A stretch of 64,000 nt of DNA, from NCBI RefSeq assembly GCF_001654845.1, contig NZ_LXES01000045.1, positions 62,001 through 126,000 of the forward strand, written 5' to 3'. The position numbers and the translations under genes were made by a program. Positions 8,676 to 17,007 of the stretch are shown piece by piece. Under the pieces are notes generated by a model that worked only from the letters and a program-made list of their open reading frames with translations, made no database searches and had not been told where the DNA came from. Source of the stretch: Enterobacter soli ATCC BAA-2102. GTDB lineage: Bacteria; Pseudomonadota; Gammaproteobacteria; Enterobacterales; Enterobacteriaceae. Every line of letters starts with the position of its first letter. The first letter of the stretch is position 1.

Positions 8676-9821
8676 TCAATTTTGCGGAAACAGAGTCCGG
8701 TAGATGGCCTGCACCTCGTCGTGGTTAACCTGACAAGGCGCGTTATTCATCAGTCGCTTGACGTTAAGCGCGGCATCGCTCAATGAGGCGATGTCATCTC
8801 GCGGTACGCCAAGTGTTTCGAGGTTGTCTGGCAGGTTGAGCCTGCGGACCAACGCCGCAAAGTAGTCCACCAGAGCATGAGATTTTTCCTCTGCCGAAAG
8901 GCGGGTATCCGCGCCCGGCACCAGATCCCAGACCTGAGCGAACTTTTCCACGGCGTGAGGGCGGACAACACGCATACACGGTGCCAGCAAAATGGCATTC
9001 GCCACCCCATGTGGCAGGTGATATTTGCCCCCGAGAGGATAAGAGAGCGCGTGAACCAGATGTGTCCCTGCATGGGCAATAGCAACGCCGCCGTAGTAAG
9101 ACGCCCATAGCATCTCCAGCTTCGCTACCAGGTTGCCCGTCTCAGCACAGGCGGTTTCGATATTATTTAGCAGTTTATGCAAGCCAATCAGGGCCGCATT
9201 GTCACTCACCGGGTTGGAGACCGTTGCCGTAAAGCATTCAATCAGGTGGCACAGCGCATCAATCCCGGTCGATGAAGCAATGTGCGCCGGCATACTGGTG
9301 GTCAGTTCCGGCAGCAAGGCCACGTAGTCCGGCAGCAGCACCGGCGAAATAATTCCGACTTTGGTGTTCTGCTCGGGGATCGCCAGAATGGCATTCGGTG
9401 TGGCTTCTGAGCCGGTTCCGGCGGTGGCCGGGATCAGTAAAGAAGTCAGGCGCTCGGTAGGTTTCGTTCCTGCCAGCAAGCTATCAAGCCCAGGAGACTG
9501 CGGATGACACAGCACAGAAAGCAGTTTTGCCACATCCAGAACGCTACCGCCGCCAATGCCCACCACCAGATCAAACCCGTTGGTATCGAGTGTGTTCAGC
9601 ACGTGACTGACATCGTGGTGAGAAGGCTCGGGTGGAACGTTGTCGATAAGGGTGACGCTACGGTTGTCCTCTTTGAGGATTGTCTGGATCTGTTTCGCGG
9701 CGTCCAGACGCGCAATATTGCCGTCTGTCACCAGTAAGAGGCGGTGTTTTCCTGCCAGCAGCGGTCTGATAGCAGGAATTGCACCCGCGCCGCTGATGAT
9801 GGTGCTGTTGATGGTTACCAC
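8676..9821 (-). CDS. Iron-containing alcohol dehydrogenase
   Basis: This 381-residue group III (Fe-type) alcohol dehydrogenase has the nucleotide-binding GIGGGSVLDVAK near 82-93. The metal ligands are expected in GIDALCHLIE near 180-189 and in HALSYPLGGKYHLPHG near 245-260. The start is GTG at 9821, with AGGAG 6 bp upstream; the ATG one base earlier is out of frame. It is the first gene of the minus operon. Relatives reduce lactaldehyde, succinic semialdehyde or maleylacetate. Here it may reduce or oxidise the aldehyde released by the aldolase encoded next. The substrate is inferred only. Confidence 0.87.
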   Translation of the reverse strand: MVTINSTIISGAGAIPAIRPLLAGKHRLLLVTDGNIARLDAAKQIQTILKEDNRSVTLIDNVPPEPSHHDVSHVLNTLDTNGFDLVVGIGGGSVLDVAKLLSVLCHPQSPGLDSLLAGTKPTERLTSLLIPATAGTGSEATPNAILAIPEQNTKVGIISPVLLPDYVALLPELTTSMPAHIASSTGIDALCHLIECFTATVSNPVSDNAALIGLHKLLNNIETACAETGNLVAKLEMLWASYYGGVAIAHAGTHLVHALSYPLGGKYHLPHGVANAILLAPCMRVVRPHAVEKFAQVWDLVPGADTRLSAEEKSHALVDYFAALVRRLNLPDNLETLGVPRDDIASLSDAALNVKRLMNNAPCQVNHDEVQAIYRTLFPQN

Positions 9822-9921
9822 ATTTTTCTCCTGTCGCTGTGTCTGTGATTGATTTCGCTCACTGGTATGCAATCACAGTCATCGTGTGGCTAAATTTATA
9901 ATTTATTCGCAAACTGAATAA

Positions 9922-9937
9922 CTTGATCTTGCTCACA
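9922..9937. promoter_or_regulatory. CRP-like site in divergent promoter region
   Basis: CTTGA, six bases, TCACA resembles the CRP consensus TGTGA-N6-TCACA with one perfect half. It lies between the two divergent halves of the sugar-acid cluster, where catabolite control would be expected. The call rests on the motif alone. Confidence 0.4.
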
Positions 9938-9970
9938 TATAATCAATCATGATTGAATATAATCATTCAC
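9938..9970. promoter_or_regulatory. Candidate operator of the DeoR-type regulator
   Basis: A perfect 14-bp palindrome, TCAATCATGATTGA (9943-9956), is flanked by a direct repeat, TATAATCAATCA at 9938 and TATAATCATTCA at 9959, 21 bp apart. It lies in the only gap between the two divergent transcription units and just before the kinase start. The regulator encoded at 12193 is the obvious candidate binder; this is inference. Confidence 0.5.
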
Positions 9971-9994
9971 AGGAAAAGTAAGCCCGGAGTGGGG

Positions 9995-11212
9995 ATGAAA
10001 GAGAACAACCTGTACAGAGAAGTGGTGGTTATCGCCGATGACTTTACCGGTGCCAACGATGCGGGCGTCAGCCTGGCGCTCTGCGGCAAGACGGTGAGTG
10101 TGGCGTTTGATACCCCTTTTACGGCCTCAACCGATGTTCTGGTGATCAATACCGATTCCCGGGCATTAAAGGCATCAGATGCGGCTGAAAAAATTACCCG
10201 TCTTGCCCTGGATATCGCAGGGGCGCAGTGGCTGGTGAAGAAGATTGATTCCACGCTGCGCGGCAACGTTGCGGCGGAAACCACAGCCCTGCTGGCAATT
10301 AGCGGTAAACGACAGGTGATTGTCGCGCCGGCGTATCCCGCGGCCGGGCGCACCACACAGCAGGGGAAGTGTCTGGTAAAGGGGATCCCGGTCAATGAAA
10401 CCGAATTTGCCAGCGACCCGAAAACGCCGGTGCCGCGTGCAGATATTGGCGGCCTTTTCGGCGAAAGCCACGCCGCCGTGGTGACGGTCGATACGCTGAC
10501 CACCGCGCTGGCGCAAGGCACTGAACTGCTGATTGTGGACGCCGCGAGTGATGACGAGCTGAATAGCATCATTGCCGCTGCACAGCATTGCGACCCGATG
10601 CCGCTGCTGGTGGGCTCGGCAGGGTTATGTGATGCCCTGGCGCGTCATCTGTCACCGGTGCGCCGTAAACAGGTGCTGGCGGTGGTGGGTTCGATGAGCG
10701 AAGTTGCTCAACAGCAAATCGCACTGGCGACCAGCCAGCCGGGCGTGTCGTCCGTTTTCATTGACGTGAGTGATGTTTTTACCGGGTTGACGGCGGGATA
10801 TCTCGCGCGGATCACCCAGGCGCTGGAGGCGGGCAATCACTGCATTGTCCACACCAGTGCGACAGAGGCGGCACGGCATCAGGTTGAAACGCTGTGCCAG
10901 CAGCAACAGTTAACCCGCGCCCAGCTTGGCGAAACGATCTGCGCGTTTCTGGGCGAACTGACTCGCCAGGCACTCGCGGCACGCGCACCGGATGCGTTGT
11001 ATGTCTCGGGGGGCGATGTGGCCATCGCGGTCGCCAGGGCACTTGGGGCGAAAGGGTTTGAAATCACAGGGCGCGTCGCACAGTGCGTGCCGTACGGCAA
11101 ATTTCTGGGTTGTGCCTGGCTCCGGCCGGTAATGACCAAAGCAGGGGGCTTCGGAAAGGAAGAGACGCTGCGTGAGGTTTTGCATTTTATCGAGGAGAGA
11201 CTGAGTGACTAA
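9995..11212 (+). CDS. DUF1537 four-carbon acid sugar kinase
   Basis: This 405-residue kinase belongs to the DUF1537 family (OtnK, DtnK, DenK, YgbK). Family members phosphorylate D-threonate, D-erythronate or 3-oxo-tetronates with ATP. The N-terminal substrate domain begins VVIADDFTGANDAG near residues 10-23, with KKIDSTLRGN near 83-92. The C-terminal nucleotide domain has VSGGDVA near 340 and a glycine-rich end. The start ATG at 9995 has GGAG 5 bp before it; an upstream ATG at 9953 lies inside the operator palindrome. It overlaps the following pdxA2 by 8 bases. This pairing is the known DtnK/PdxA2 or DenK/PdxA2 arrangement. Confidence 0.9.
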   Translation: MKENNLYREVVVIADDFTGANDAGVSLALCGKTVSVAFDTPFTASTDVLVINTDSRALKASDAAEKITRLALDIAGAQWLVKKIDSTLRGNVAAETTALLAISGKRQVIVAPAYPAAGRTTQQGKCLVKGIPVNETEFASDPKTPVPRADIGGLFGESHAAVVTVDTLTTALAQGTELLIVDAASDDELNSIIAAAQHCDPMPLLVGSAGLCDALARHLSPVRRKQVLAVVGSMSEVAQQQIALATSQPGVSSVFIDVSDVFTGLTAGYLARITQALEAGNHCIVHTSATEAARHQVETLCQQQQLTRAQLGETICAFLGELTRQALAARAPDALYVSGGDVAIAVARALGAKGFEITGRVAQCVPYGKFLGCAWLRPVMTKAGGFGKEETLREVLHFIEERLSD

Positions 11213-12191
11213 TATTATTGCTGTAACCATGGGTGACCCGGCTGGCATTGGCCCGGAAATCATTATCAAATCCCTGACGGAGGGTGAGCTGTCAGGCTCG
11301 CCGGTGGTGGTGGTGGGCTGTGCCCGCACGCTGCAACGGGTACTGGAAAAAGGGATCACGACTCAGGCCGACATTCGTATTATCGAAAAGGTCAGTGACG
11401 CGCAATTTGCACCGAAGGTCATTAACGTACTGGATGAACCACTGGCAGAACCGGATGCGCTAAAGCCTGGCGTTGTTCAGGCTCAGGCTGGCGATCTGGC
11501 TTATCGCTGCGTGCGTCGTGCCACCGAGCTTGCGATGGCTGGGGACGTAAAAGCCATCGCCACGGCACCGCTGAACAAAGAGGCGCTGCATCTGGCGGGG
11601 CACCACTATCCGGGGCACACCGAATTGCTGGCGCATCTGACTGACAGCAAAGATTACGCCATGGTGCTGTATACCGACAAACTGAAGGTCATTCATATCA
11701 CCACGCACATTGCCCTGCGTAAATTCCTTGATACCCTCAATCAGGATCGGGTAAAAACCGTGATTGGTATTGCCGATACCTTCCTGAAACGCGTCGGGTT
11801 TTCAAACCCGCGCATCGCCGTTGCCGGGGTTAATCCACATGCGGGCGAAAACGGGTTATTTGGCGATGAAGAAATCAAGATAGTCGGCCCGGCGGTAGAA
11901 GCCATGAAGGCGCAGGGGCTGAACGTCAGCGGACCGTGCCCGCCGGATACGGTATTTATGCAGTGTCACGAAGGAATGTACGATATGGTCGTTGCGATGT
12001 ATCACGATCAGGGGCATATTCCATTAAAATTACTCGGTTTTTATGACGGGGTGAATATCACCGCCGGATTACCGTTTATCCGAACCTCTGCTGACCACGG
12101 GACGGCGTTCGACATTGCCTGGACTGGCAAAGCGAAGTCCGAAAGCATGACGGTATCTATCCAGTTAGCTATGCAAATCACACGGGAATAA
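11205..12191 (+). CDS. pdxA2: PdxA2-type 4-phospho-threonate/erythronate dehydrogenase
   Basis: This 328-residue PdxA-family enzyme has GDPAGIGPE near residues 10-18, a metal-binding His in GHYPGHTELL near 135, VNPHAGE near 208-214 and YHDQGHIPLK near 266-275. PdxA2 proteins oxidise and decarboxylate 4-phospho-D-threonate or 4-phospho-D-erythronate to DHAP, CO2 and NADH. Classic PdxA acts in vitamin B6 synthesis, but its own gene lies elsewhere in enterobacteria (beside ksgA). The start is GTG inside the end of the kinase gene, so the two are translationally coupled. The product DHAP would feed glycolysis directly. Confidence 0.88.
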   Translation: MTNIIAVTMGDPAGIGPEIIIKSLTEGELSGSPVVVVGCARTLQRVLEKGITTQADIRIIEKVSDAQFAPKVINVLDEPLAEPDALKPGVVQAQAGDLAYRCVRRATELAMAGDVKAIATAPLNKEALHLAGHHYPGHTELLAHLTDSKDYAMVLYTDKLKVIHITTHIALRKFLDTLNQDRVKTVIGIADTFLKRVGFSNPRIAVAGVNPHAGENGLFGDEEIKIVGPAVEAMKAQGLNVSGPCPPDTVFMQCHEGMYDMVVAMYHDQGHIPLKLLGFYDGVNITAGLPFIRTSADHGTAFDIAWTGKAKSESMTVSIQLAMQITRE

Positions 12192-12192
12192 T

Positions 12193-12954
12193 ATGAAGGG
12201 ATATAACCGGTTAGAGCAGATAATGGATTACCTGAAAGGGCACAATCTGGTGACGGTCGATCAACTGGTGGCGGTCACGGATGCCTCCCCGGCGACCATT
12301 CGCCGCGATCTGATTAAGCTCGATCAGGAGGGCGTCATCAGCCGCACTCACGGCGGCGTCACGCTAAACCGGTTTATCCCCTCGCAGCCAACCACGCACG
12401 AGAAAATGCAGCGAAGTCTCGCCGAGAAACACGCCATCGCCAGTGCGGCTGCGGGTTTTGTCAAAGCGGGCGATGCCATTGTGCTGGATGCGGGAACCAC
12501 GATGATTGAACTCGCGCGTCAGTTAACACATCTGCCGCTGCGCGTGATTACCAGCGATCTGCACATTGCGCTGTTTCTTTCCGAGTTTAAGCAGATTGAA
12601 GTGACGATTATCGGCGGGCGTATTGATGATTCCAGTCAGTCCTGTATTGGCGAGCACGGGCGTCGTTTATTGCAGAACGTCTGGCCTGATGTGGCGTTTG
12701 TCAGCTGTAACGGCTGGGACATTACCCGGGGAATTACCTCGCCAACGGAAGAGAAAGCCGCGCTGAAACGCGATCTGATTGCCAACGCCCGACGCCGCGT
12801 GTTGCTGGCAGACAGCTCTAAGTACGGCGCCTGGTCGTTGTTTAACGTTGCCCACCTCAATACCCTGACAGATATCGTGACGGATAACCGGCTTGATGAC
12901 GATATTCAGCAACAACTGGGCCAGCTCGATACCCGGCTGACCCTCGCGCCGTAA
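12193..12954 (+). CDS. DeoR/GlpR-type regulator of the sugar-acid cluster
   Basis: This 253-residue DeoR-family regulator has an N-terminal winged helix (residues 5-57) containing the signature TIRRDLIKLDQEGVISRTHGG. The C-terminal DeoR sensor domain has DAGTTMIELA near 97-106 and a phospho-sugar-binding loop. It resembles YgbI, which neighbours a DUF1537 kinase gene in E. coli. It begins one base after pdxA2 stops, so it is the third gene of the operon and likely autoregulated. A phosphorylated four-carbon acid is a plausible effector. It is convergent with the dehydrogenase gene, with only 6 bp between stops. Confidence 0.88.
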   Translation: MKGYNRLEQIMDYLKGHNLVTVDQLVAVTDASPATIRRDLIKLDQEGVISRTHGGVTLNRFIPSQPTTHEKMQRSLAEKHAIASAAAGFVKAGDAIVLDAGTTMIELARQLTHLPLRVITSDLHIALFLSEFKQIEVTIIGGRIDDSSQSCIGEHGRRLLQNVWPDVAFVSCNGWDITRGITSPTEEKAALKRDLIANARRRVLLADSSKYGAWSLFNVAHLNTLTDIVTDNRLDDDIQQQLGQLDTRLTLAP

Positions 12955-12960
12955 TGCCCG

Positions 12961-13905
12961 CTATGGAAGACGGGCGATATTGTTTTTAATCACCTCAACA
13001 GAGTGGCGGAATTTGGTCTGTTCTTCTTCCGCCAGCTGCAATTCAATAATCTGCTGCACGCCACCCTGCGCCAGTACCGCAGGCACACCAATCGCCACGC
13101 CATCTACGCCGTACTCACCGTCCAGAATGCAGGAAATCGCCAGCGCGCGGTGGCTGCCGGTAAAAATGTTGCGGCAAATCTCGGCAATGGTCCCGGCGAT
13201 CCCGTATTCCGTGCAGCCCTTGCGGTTGTAAATCTCAAACCCCAGCTTGCGGACTTTCTCCGCCAGTTGCTCTTTATCGAGTACTTTCCCGGTATGGCGC
13301 TGGTAGACCCCGGCAATGGGGGAACCGTAAACCGACGAGTGCGACCAGACCGGGAACTGGGTATCCCCATGCTCGCCCAGAATAAAGGCATCAATACTTT
13401 GCGCGCCAATATCCAGTTCCTGCGCCAGCGTGCGGCGAAGACGAGTGGTATCAAGCCACACGCCGGTACCGATCACCTGGTTGCGCGGCAGGCCAGACAG
13501 CTTCCACACCTGCCAGGTAATGATGTCACACGGGTTGGTGGCAATCAGGAAAATCCCCTTAAAGCCGTTTTCCATCATCTGCGGGACAATGTTTTTCACA
13601 ATACGCGCGGTACTGTTCAGTTCATCAAGACGGGTTTGCCCTGGCTTTAATGCGCCGCCAGAAACGGTGATCACCGCGATATCGACATCGGCACACTCGC
13701 TGGCATCACGGGTTGAAATCGTCATCATCCCTGGCATATAGGCGGCCGCATCGCTGAGATCCTGTGCATGGCCCTGGGCCCGCTCGCGGTTTAAGTCTAC
13801 AAGTATCAGCTCTTCACAAATGTTCTGGTTGAGCAGGGCATAAGCGGCAGAAGCGCCGACATTGCCTGCGCCAATAATCATCACTTTACGGGCTTTGGTG
13901 TTCAT
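12961..13905 (-). CDS. L-lactate/2-hydroxyacid dehydrogenase, LDH family
   Basis: This 314-residue NAD-dependent enzyme is of the LDH/MDH superfamily, with Rossmann motif GAGNVGAS near 12-19, catalytic His in GEHGDTQFPVWS near 183-194, and substrate Arg in DTTRLRR. The mobile loop reads SGGALKPGQTR where typical LDHs have AGANQKPGETR, so the specificity position called Gln102 in Bacillus LDH is Leu. That suggests a larger or more hydrophobic 2-oxoacid than pyruvate, as in L-2-hydroxyisocaproate dehydrogenase. E. coli has no orthologue here. It may work with the neighbouring sugar-acid cluster or alone. Family is sure, substrate is not. Confidence 0.85.
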   Translation of the reverse strand: MNTKARKVMIIGAGNVGASAAYALLNQNICEELILVDLNRERAQGHAQDLSDAAAYMPGMMTISTRDASECADVDIAVITVSGGALKPGQTRLDELNSTARIVKNIVPQMMENGFKGIFLIATNPCDIITWQVWKLSGLPRNQVIGTGVWLDTTRLRRTLAQELDIGAQSIDAFILGEHGDTQFPVWSHSSVYGSPIAGVYQRHTGKVLDKEQLAEKVRKLGFEIYNRKGCTEYGIAGTIAEICRNIFTGSHRALAISCILDGEYGVDGVAIGVPAVLAQGGVQQIIELQLAEEEQTKFRHSVEVIKNNIARLP

Positions 13906-14065
13906 TCGTTTTCCACTGTGATTAAACGGCTTCTGTACACAAAATTACTGCCGGACGGGGTGGCGTGCAACAGGTGAAGAGACGCATAAGTTAATCCTAT
14001 GAAGCACCCTTAAGTGGCTGCGCTATTTTGAAATAAAGATGAAATAAAAAGATAAGGATCCTGCC

Positions 14066-14548
14066 ATGTACTCTATTACCTCTGAATCGTCACACCACCC
14101 TGACATCATCAATCTGATTGCGGCGCTTGATCGTTATCAGAGCGAACTCTATCCGGCGGAAAGCAACCATCTGCTTGATTTATCAGAACTGACAGAAGAG
14201 AACCTGATCCTGATGGTCATTCGCGACCAGCAGCTGACGGCTGTGGGTTGCGGCGCGGTGGTGCTGAACGGTGACGGCACCGGCGAAATGAAGCGGGTGT
14301 ACATTGATCCAACCCATCGCGGGCAACATCTGGGGGAAACGCTGTTAGCCGCGCTGGAAGATGAAGCGTTGAGCCGCCACTGCCATACCGTGCGGCTGGA
14401 AACGGGGATCAAACAACTTGCGGCGGTGCGGCTTTATGAGCGCTGCGGCTACGAAATGCGCCCGCCGTTTGCCCCGTATACTGCCGATCCCCTGAGCCTG
14501 TTTATGGAGAAGGCGCTGGTGGTTGACGTTCGCTTAGCAGCGCTATAA
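14066..14548 (+). CDS. GNAT family N-acetyltransferase
   Basis: This 160-residue GNAT acetyltransferase has the acetyl-CoA motif A as RGQHLGETLLAAL near residues 88-100 and motif B around RLETGIKQLAAVRLYERCGY near 113-132. The last 47 bases overlap the end of ptrR on the other strand. AAGGA lies 8 bp before the ATG. It resembles small-molecule or amino-acid-derivative acetyltransferases of unknown substrate. It stands alone between the LDH-like gene and ptrR. Confidence 0.85.
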   Translation: MYSITSESSHHPDIINLIAALDRYQSELYPAESNHLLDLSELTEENLILMVIRDQQLTAVGCGAVVLNGDGTGEMKRVYIDPTHRGQHLGETLLAALEDEALSRHCHTVRLETGIKQLAAVRLYERCGYEMRPPFAPYTADPLSLFMEKALVVDVRLAAL

Positions 14549-15380
14549 ACGCCTCCAGTTGGCGGGTCATTGCACCGCGTCGCCACACCAGCCAGGTGGT
14601 GAGCCAGCGCCAGTTTTCCGCCAGCGGCCACGCCTCAACCTGATGATGCCCCGGCATACTTTCCAGCATTGAACGGGGCATCAGTGCAATACCTGCGCCA
14701 GCGATAACGCAGGCCAGCATCCCGTGATAGGACTCCATCTCATGAATACGCCCGGGCATTGCCCGGTCAGCATGGAACCAGCTTTCCAGATGTCGCCTGT
14801 AAGAGCAGTTGGCGCGAAATGCATACACATCACGGCCGCTCACCTCTGTGGCCCGCGAAACCTCAGGATGTCCTGCCGCGGCAACCAGCATCATCTCTTC
14901 CCGGTAGACCGGCATTCCTTCCAGCTCCGGGTGCGATAACGGCCCGTCGACAAAGGCGGCGCTGAGCGTACCCTCCAGAACACCGTCAATCATGGTTCCG
15001 GATGGCCCGGTAGAGAGGGCAAACTGAATGCGCGGGTAGCGTTGGTTAAACTGGGCCAGACTTTCAGGAATACGCACGGCGGCGGTGCTTTCCAGTGCGC
15101 CGAGCGCAAATAATCCCTGGGGCTCATCGCCCGCCACGACCATGCGTGCTTCGTCAACCAGCGCCAGGATCTGCTTGCTGTAGCGCAGGAAGTTGTGCCC
15201 GGCGGGCGAAAGCCGCAGGCGCTGGTTCTCACGAATAAACAGCTCAACGCCCAGATCCGCTTCAAGCTGACGGATACGGGTGGTGAGGTTAGACGGTACG
15301 CGATGCACCTTTTGCGCGGCCTGGGTAATGCTGCCGGTCTGCGCAACGGCGTTAAACATTTCAAGCTGAGTTAAGTCCAT
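14502..15380 (-). CDS. ptrR: LysR-type regulator PtrR (YneJ)
   Basis: This 292-residue LysR regulator has an N-terminal winged helix (residues 1-60, QAAQKVHRVPSNLTTRIRQLE around 20-40) and a periplasmic-binding-type effector domain. Length, sequence and position divergent from sad match E. coli PtrR/YneJ, which controls sad and putrescine use. It shares a 99-bp promoter region with sad. Its 3' end overlaps the convergent GNAT gene. Confidence 0.9.
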   Translation of the reverse strand: MDLTQLEMFNAVAQTGSITQAAQKVHRVPSNLTTRIRQLEADLGVELFIRENQRLRLSPAGHNFLRYSKQILALVDEARMVVAGDEPQGLFALGALESTAAVRIPESLAQFNQRYPRIQFALSTGPSGTMIDGVLEGTLSAAFVDGPLSHPELEGMPVYREEMMLVAAAGHPEVSRATEVSGRDVYAFRANCSYRRHLESWFHADRAMPGRIHEMESYHGMLACVIAGAGIALMPRSMLESMPGHHQVEAWPLAENWRWLTTWLVWRRGAMTRQLEAFIALLSERQPPAPSP

Positions 15381-15395
15381 GCCATTCTCGATTCG

Positions 15396-15420
15396 TGAAT
15401 AAGGTGGTTAGTATTATTCA
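15396..15420. promoter_or_regulatory. Inverted repeat between ptrR and sad
   Basis: TGAATAA (15396-15402) and TTATTCA (15414-15420) form a perfect 7-bp inverted repeat with an 11-bp spacer. It lies 15 bp beyond the ptrR start codon, in the shared promoter region. A LysR-type dimer site is the likely reading; binding by PtrR is inferred. Confidence 0.5.
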
Positions 15421-15479
15421 TTTTTAAGAAATAGCAGAGTGGGCCACAATGAATCAACTGTTATTGCATGGAGATAATC

Positions 15480-16868
15480 ATGACACATTCACCTGCCACA
15501 CATGCGCTGTCTGTAAACCCGGCCACCGGCGAAACCCTGGCGACTTATCTCTGGGCATCGCAAGACGACGTCGATCAGGCGATTGCGCTGGCCGATGCGG
15601 GTTTCCGTCAATGGCGCAACGAAACGGTCGCTCACCGTGCGCAAAAACTGCGTGACTTAGGTGCCGCACTTCGCCAGCGCGCCGAAGAGATGGCGCAAAT
15701 GATGTCCCGCGAGATGGGTAAGCCCATTGCTCAGGCTCGCGGTGAGGTGACCAAATCCGCCAACCTTTGTGACTGGTATGCCGAACATGGCCCGGCAATG
15801 CTGAAAGCGGAAGCCACTCAGGTCGAAAACCACAACGCGGTCATTGAGTATCGTCCGCTGGGGCCGATCCTGGCCGTGATGCCGTGGAACTTCCCGCTCT
15901 GGCAGGTTCTGCGTGGCGCAGTACCCATTCTGCTTGCCGGTAACAGCTATCTGCTAAAACACGCGCCGAACGTGCTCGGCTCGGCTTCGCTTATTGGCGA
16001 AATTTTTGCCGATGCCCGCTTCCCGCAGGGTGTGTTTGGCTGGGTTAATGCGACCAATGAGGGAGTAAGCCAGGCGATTAACGATCGTCGTATTGCTGCC
16101 GTCACCGTGACCGGCAGCGTGCGTGCCGGGGCGGCGATTGGTGCGCAGGCAGGGGCGGCACTGAAAAAATGCGTGCTGGAGCTGGGGGGATCGGATCCCT
16201 TTATCGTCCTGAACGACGCGGATATGGATCTGGCAGTGAAAGCGGCAGTGGCCGGGCGGTATCAAAATACCGGGCAGGTGTGCGCGGCGGCGAAGCGCTT
16301 TATCGTGGAAGAGGGCATTGCCGATGCCTTTACCCAACGTTTTGTTGCAGCCACGGCTGCGCTGAAGATGGGCGCACCGGATCAAGAAGAAAACTATGTC
16401 GGCCCGATGGCGCGTTACGATCTGCGTGATGAGCTGCATCAGCAGGTTCTGGCGTCCCTTGCCGAAGGCGCAACCCTTCTGCTGGGCGGTGAGAAAATCG
16501 CGGGTGAGGGTAACTATTACGCCCCGACCGTGCTGGGCAATGTCACCCCTGAAATGACTGCGTTTCGTCAGGAGCTGTTTGGCCCGGTGGCCGCCATTAC
16601 GGTCGCGAAAGATCCTGCTCATGCCCTGGCGCTCGCCAATGACAGCGATTTTGGTTTGTCGGCGACGGTATTTACCGCAAGCGATACTCTGGCTGAGACA
16701 TTCTCCCGGGAACTGGAGTGTGGCGGCGTGTTTATCAATGGTTATAGCGCCAGCGATGCCCGTGTGGCCTTTGGCGGCGTGAAGAAAAGCGGTTTCGGGC
16801 GTGAGCTTTCTCACTTCGGTTTGCACGAATTTTGTAATGTGCAGACAGTGTGGAAGGATCGCGTCTAA
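15480..16868 (+). CDS. sad: Succinate semialdehyde dehydrogenase Sad
   Basis: This 462-residue aldehyde dehydrogenase oxidises succinate semialdehyde to succinate with NAD(P). It is the last step of GABA and putrescine degradation in the cytoplasm. The catalytic Cys268 is in QNTGQVCAAAKRF and the general base Glu234 in VLELGG. It equals E. coli Sad (YneI) in length and closely in sequence. The start ATG at 15480 has GGAG 6 bp upstream; an ATG four codons earlier lacks a ribosome site. It lies divergent from its regulator ptrR and upstream of glsB as in E. coli, except that a chemoreceptor gene separates sad and glsB here. Confidence 0.95.
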   Translation: MTHSPATHALSVNPATGETLATYLWASQDDVDQAIALADAGFRQWRNETVAHRAQKLRDLGAALRQRAEEMAQMMSREMGKPIAQARGEVTKSANLCDWYAEHGPAMLKAEATQVENHNAVIEYRPLGPILAVMPWNFPLWQVLRGAVPILLAGNSYLLKHAPNVLGSASLIGEIFADARFPQGVFGWVNATNEGVSQAINDRRIAAVTVTGSVRAGAAIGAQAGAALKKCVLELGGSDPFIVLNDADMDLAVKAAVAGRYQNTGQVCAAAKRFIVEEGIADAFTQRFVAATAALKMGAPDQEENYVGPMARYDLRDELHQQVLASLAEGATLLLGGEKIAGEGNYYAPTVLGNVTPEMTAFRQELFGPVAAITVAKDPAHALALANDSDFGLSATVFTASDTLAETFSRELECGGVFINGYSASDARVAFGGVKKSGFGRELSHFGLHEFCNVQTVWKDRV

Positions 16869-16888
16869 TTTAATCAATACCTTATCAA

Positions 16889-16915
16889 GCCGGGCAGGCA
16901 TTATCGCCGCCCGGC
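16889..16915. terminator. Hairpin after sad
   Basis: GCCGGGC (16889-16895) pairs with GCCCGGC (16909-16915), and the inner GGC/GCC extends the stem past one bulged A. It begins 20 bp after the sad stop. There is no U tract after it, so it may be a REP-like element or a weak terminator. Confidence 0.5.
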
Positions 16916-17007
16916 AATTCCTGTCCTCTGTCATTTTACTGCAATGGTTCTGTCATTTTCGTTTCGTAGACTCCTTCGCGTCTAAGGTATTGTTACAGAA
17001 GAAAATT

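Noticed and set aside
3970..12954. Complete sialic acid (nan) operon
   Set aside because: NanE, NanK, NagA and NagB are not in the window, and the DUF1537/PdxA2 pair points to a four-carbon acid instead.
15954..16934. Open frame of 326 codons antisense to sad
   Set aside because: It lies opposite a clear sad gene, has no ribosome site and its residues show no family pattern; it is a product of high third-position GC.
16801..17007. N-terminal extension of the chemoreceptor
   Set aside because: It would overlap the end of sad and add 69 residues before the first membrane segment, unlike any receptor.
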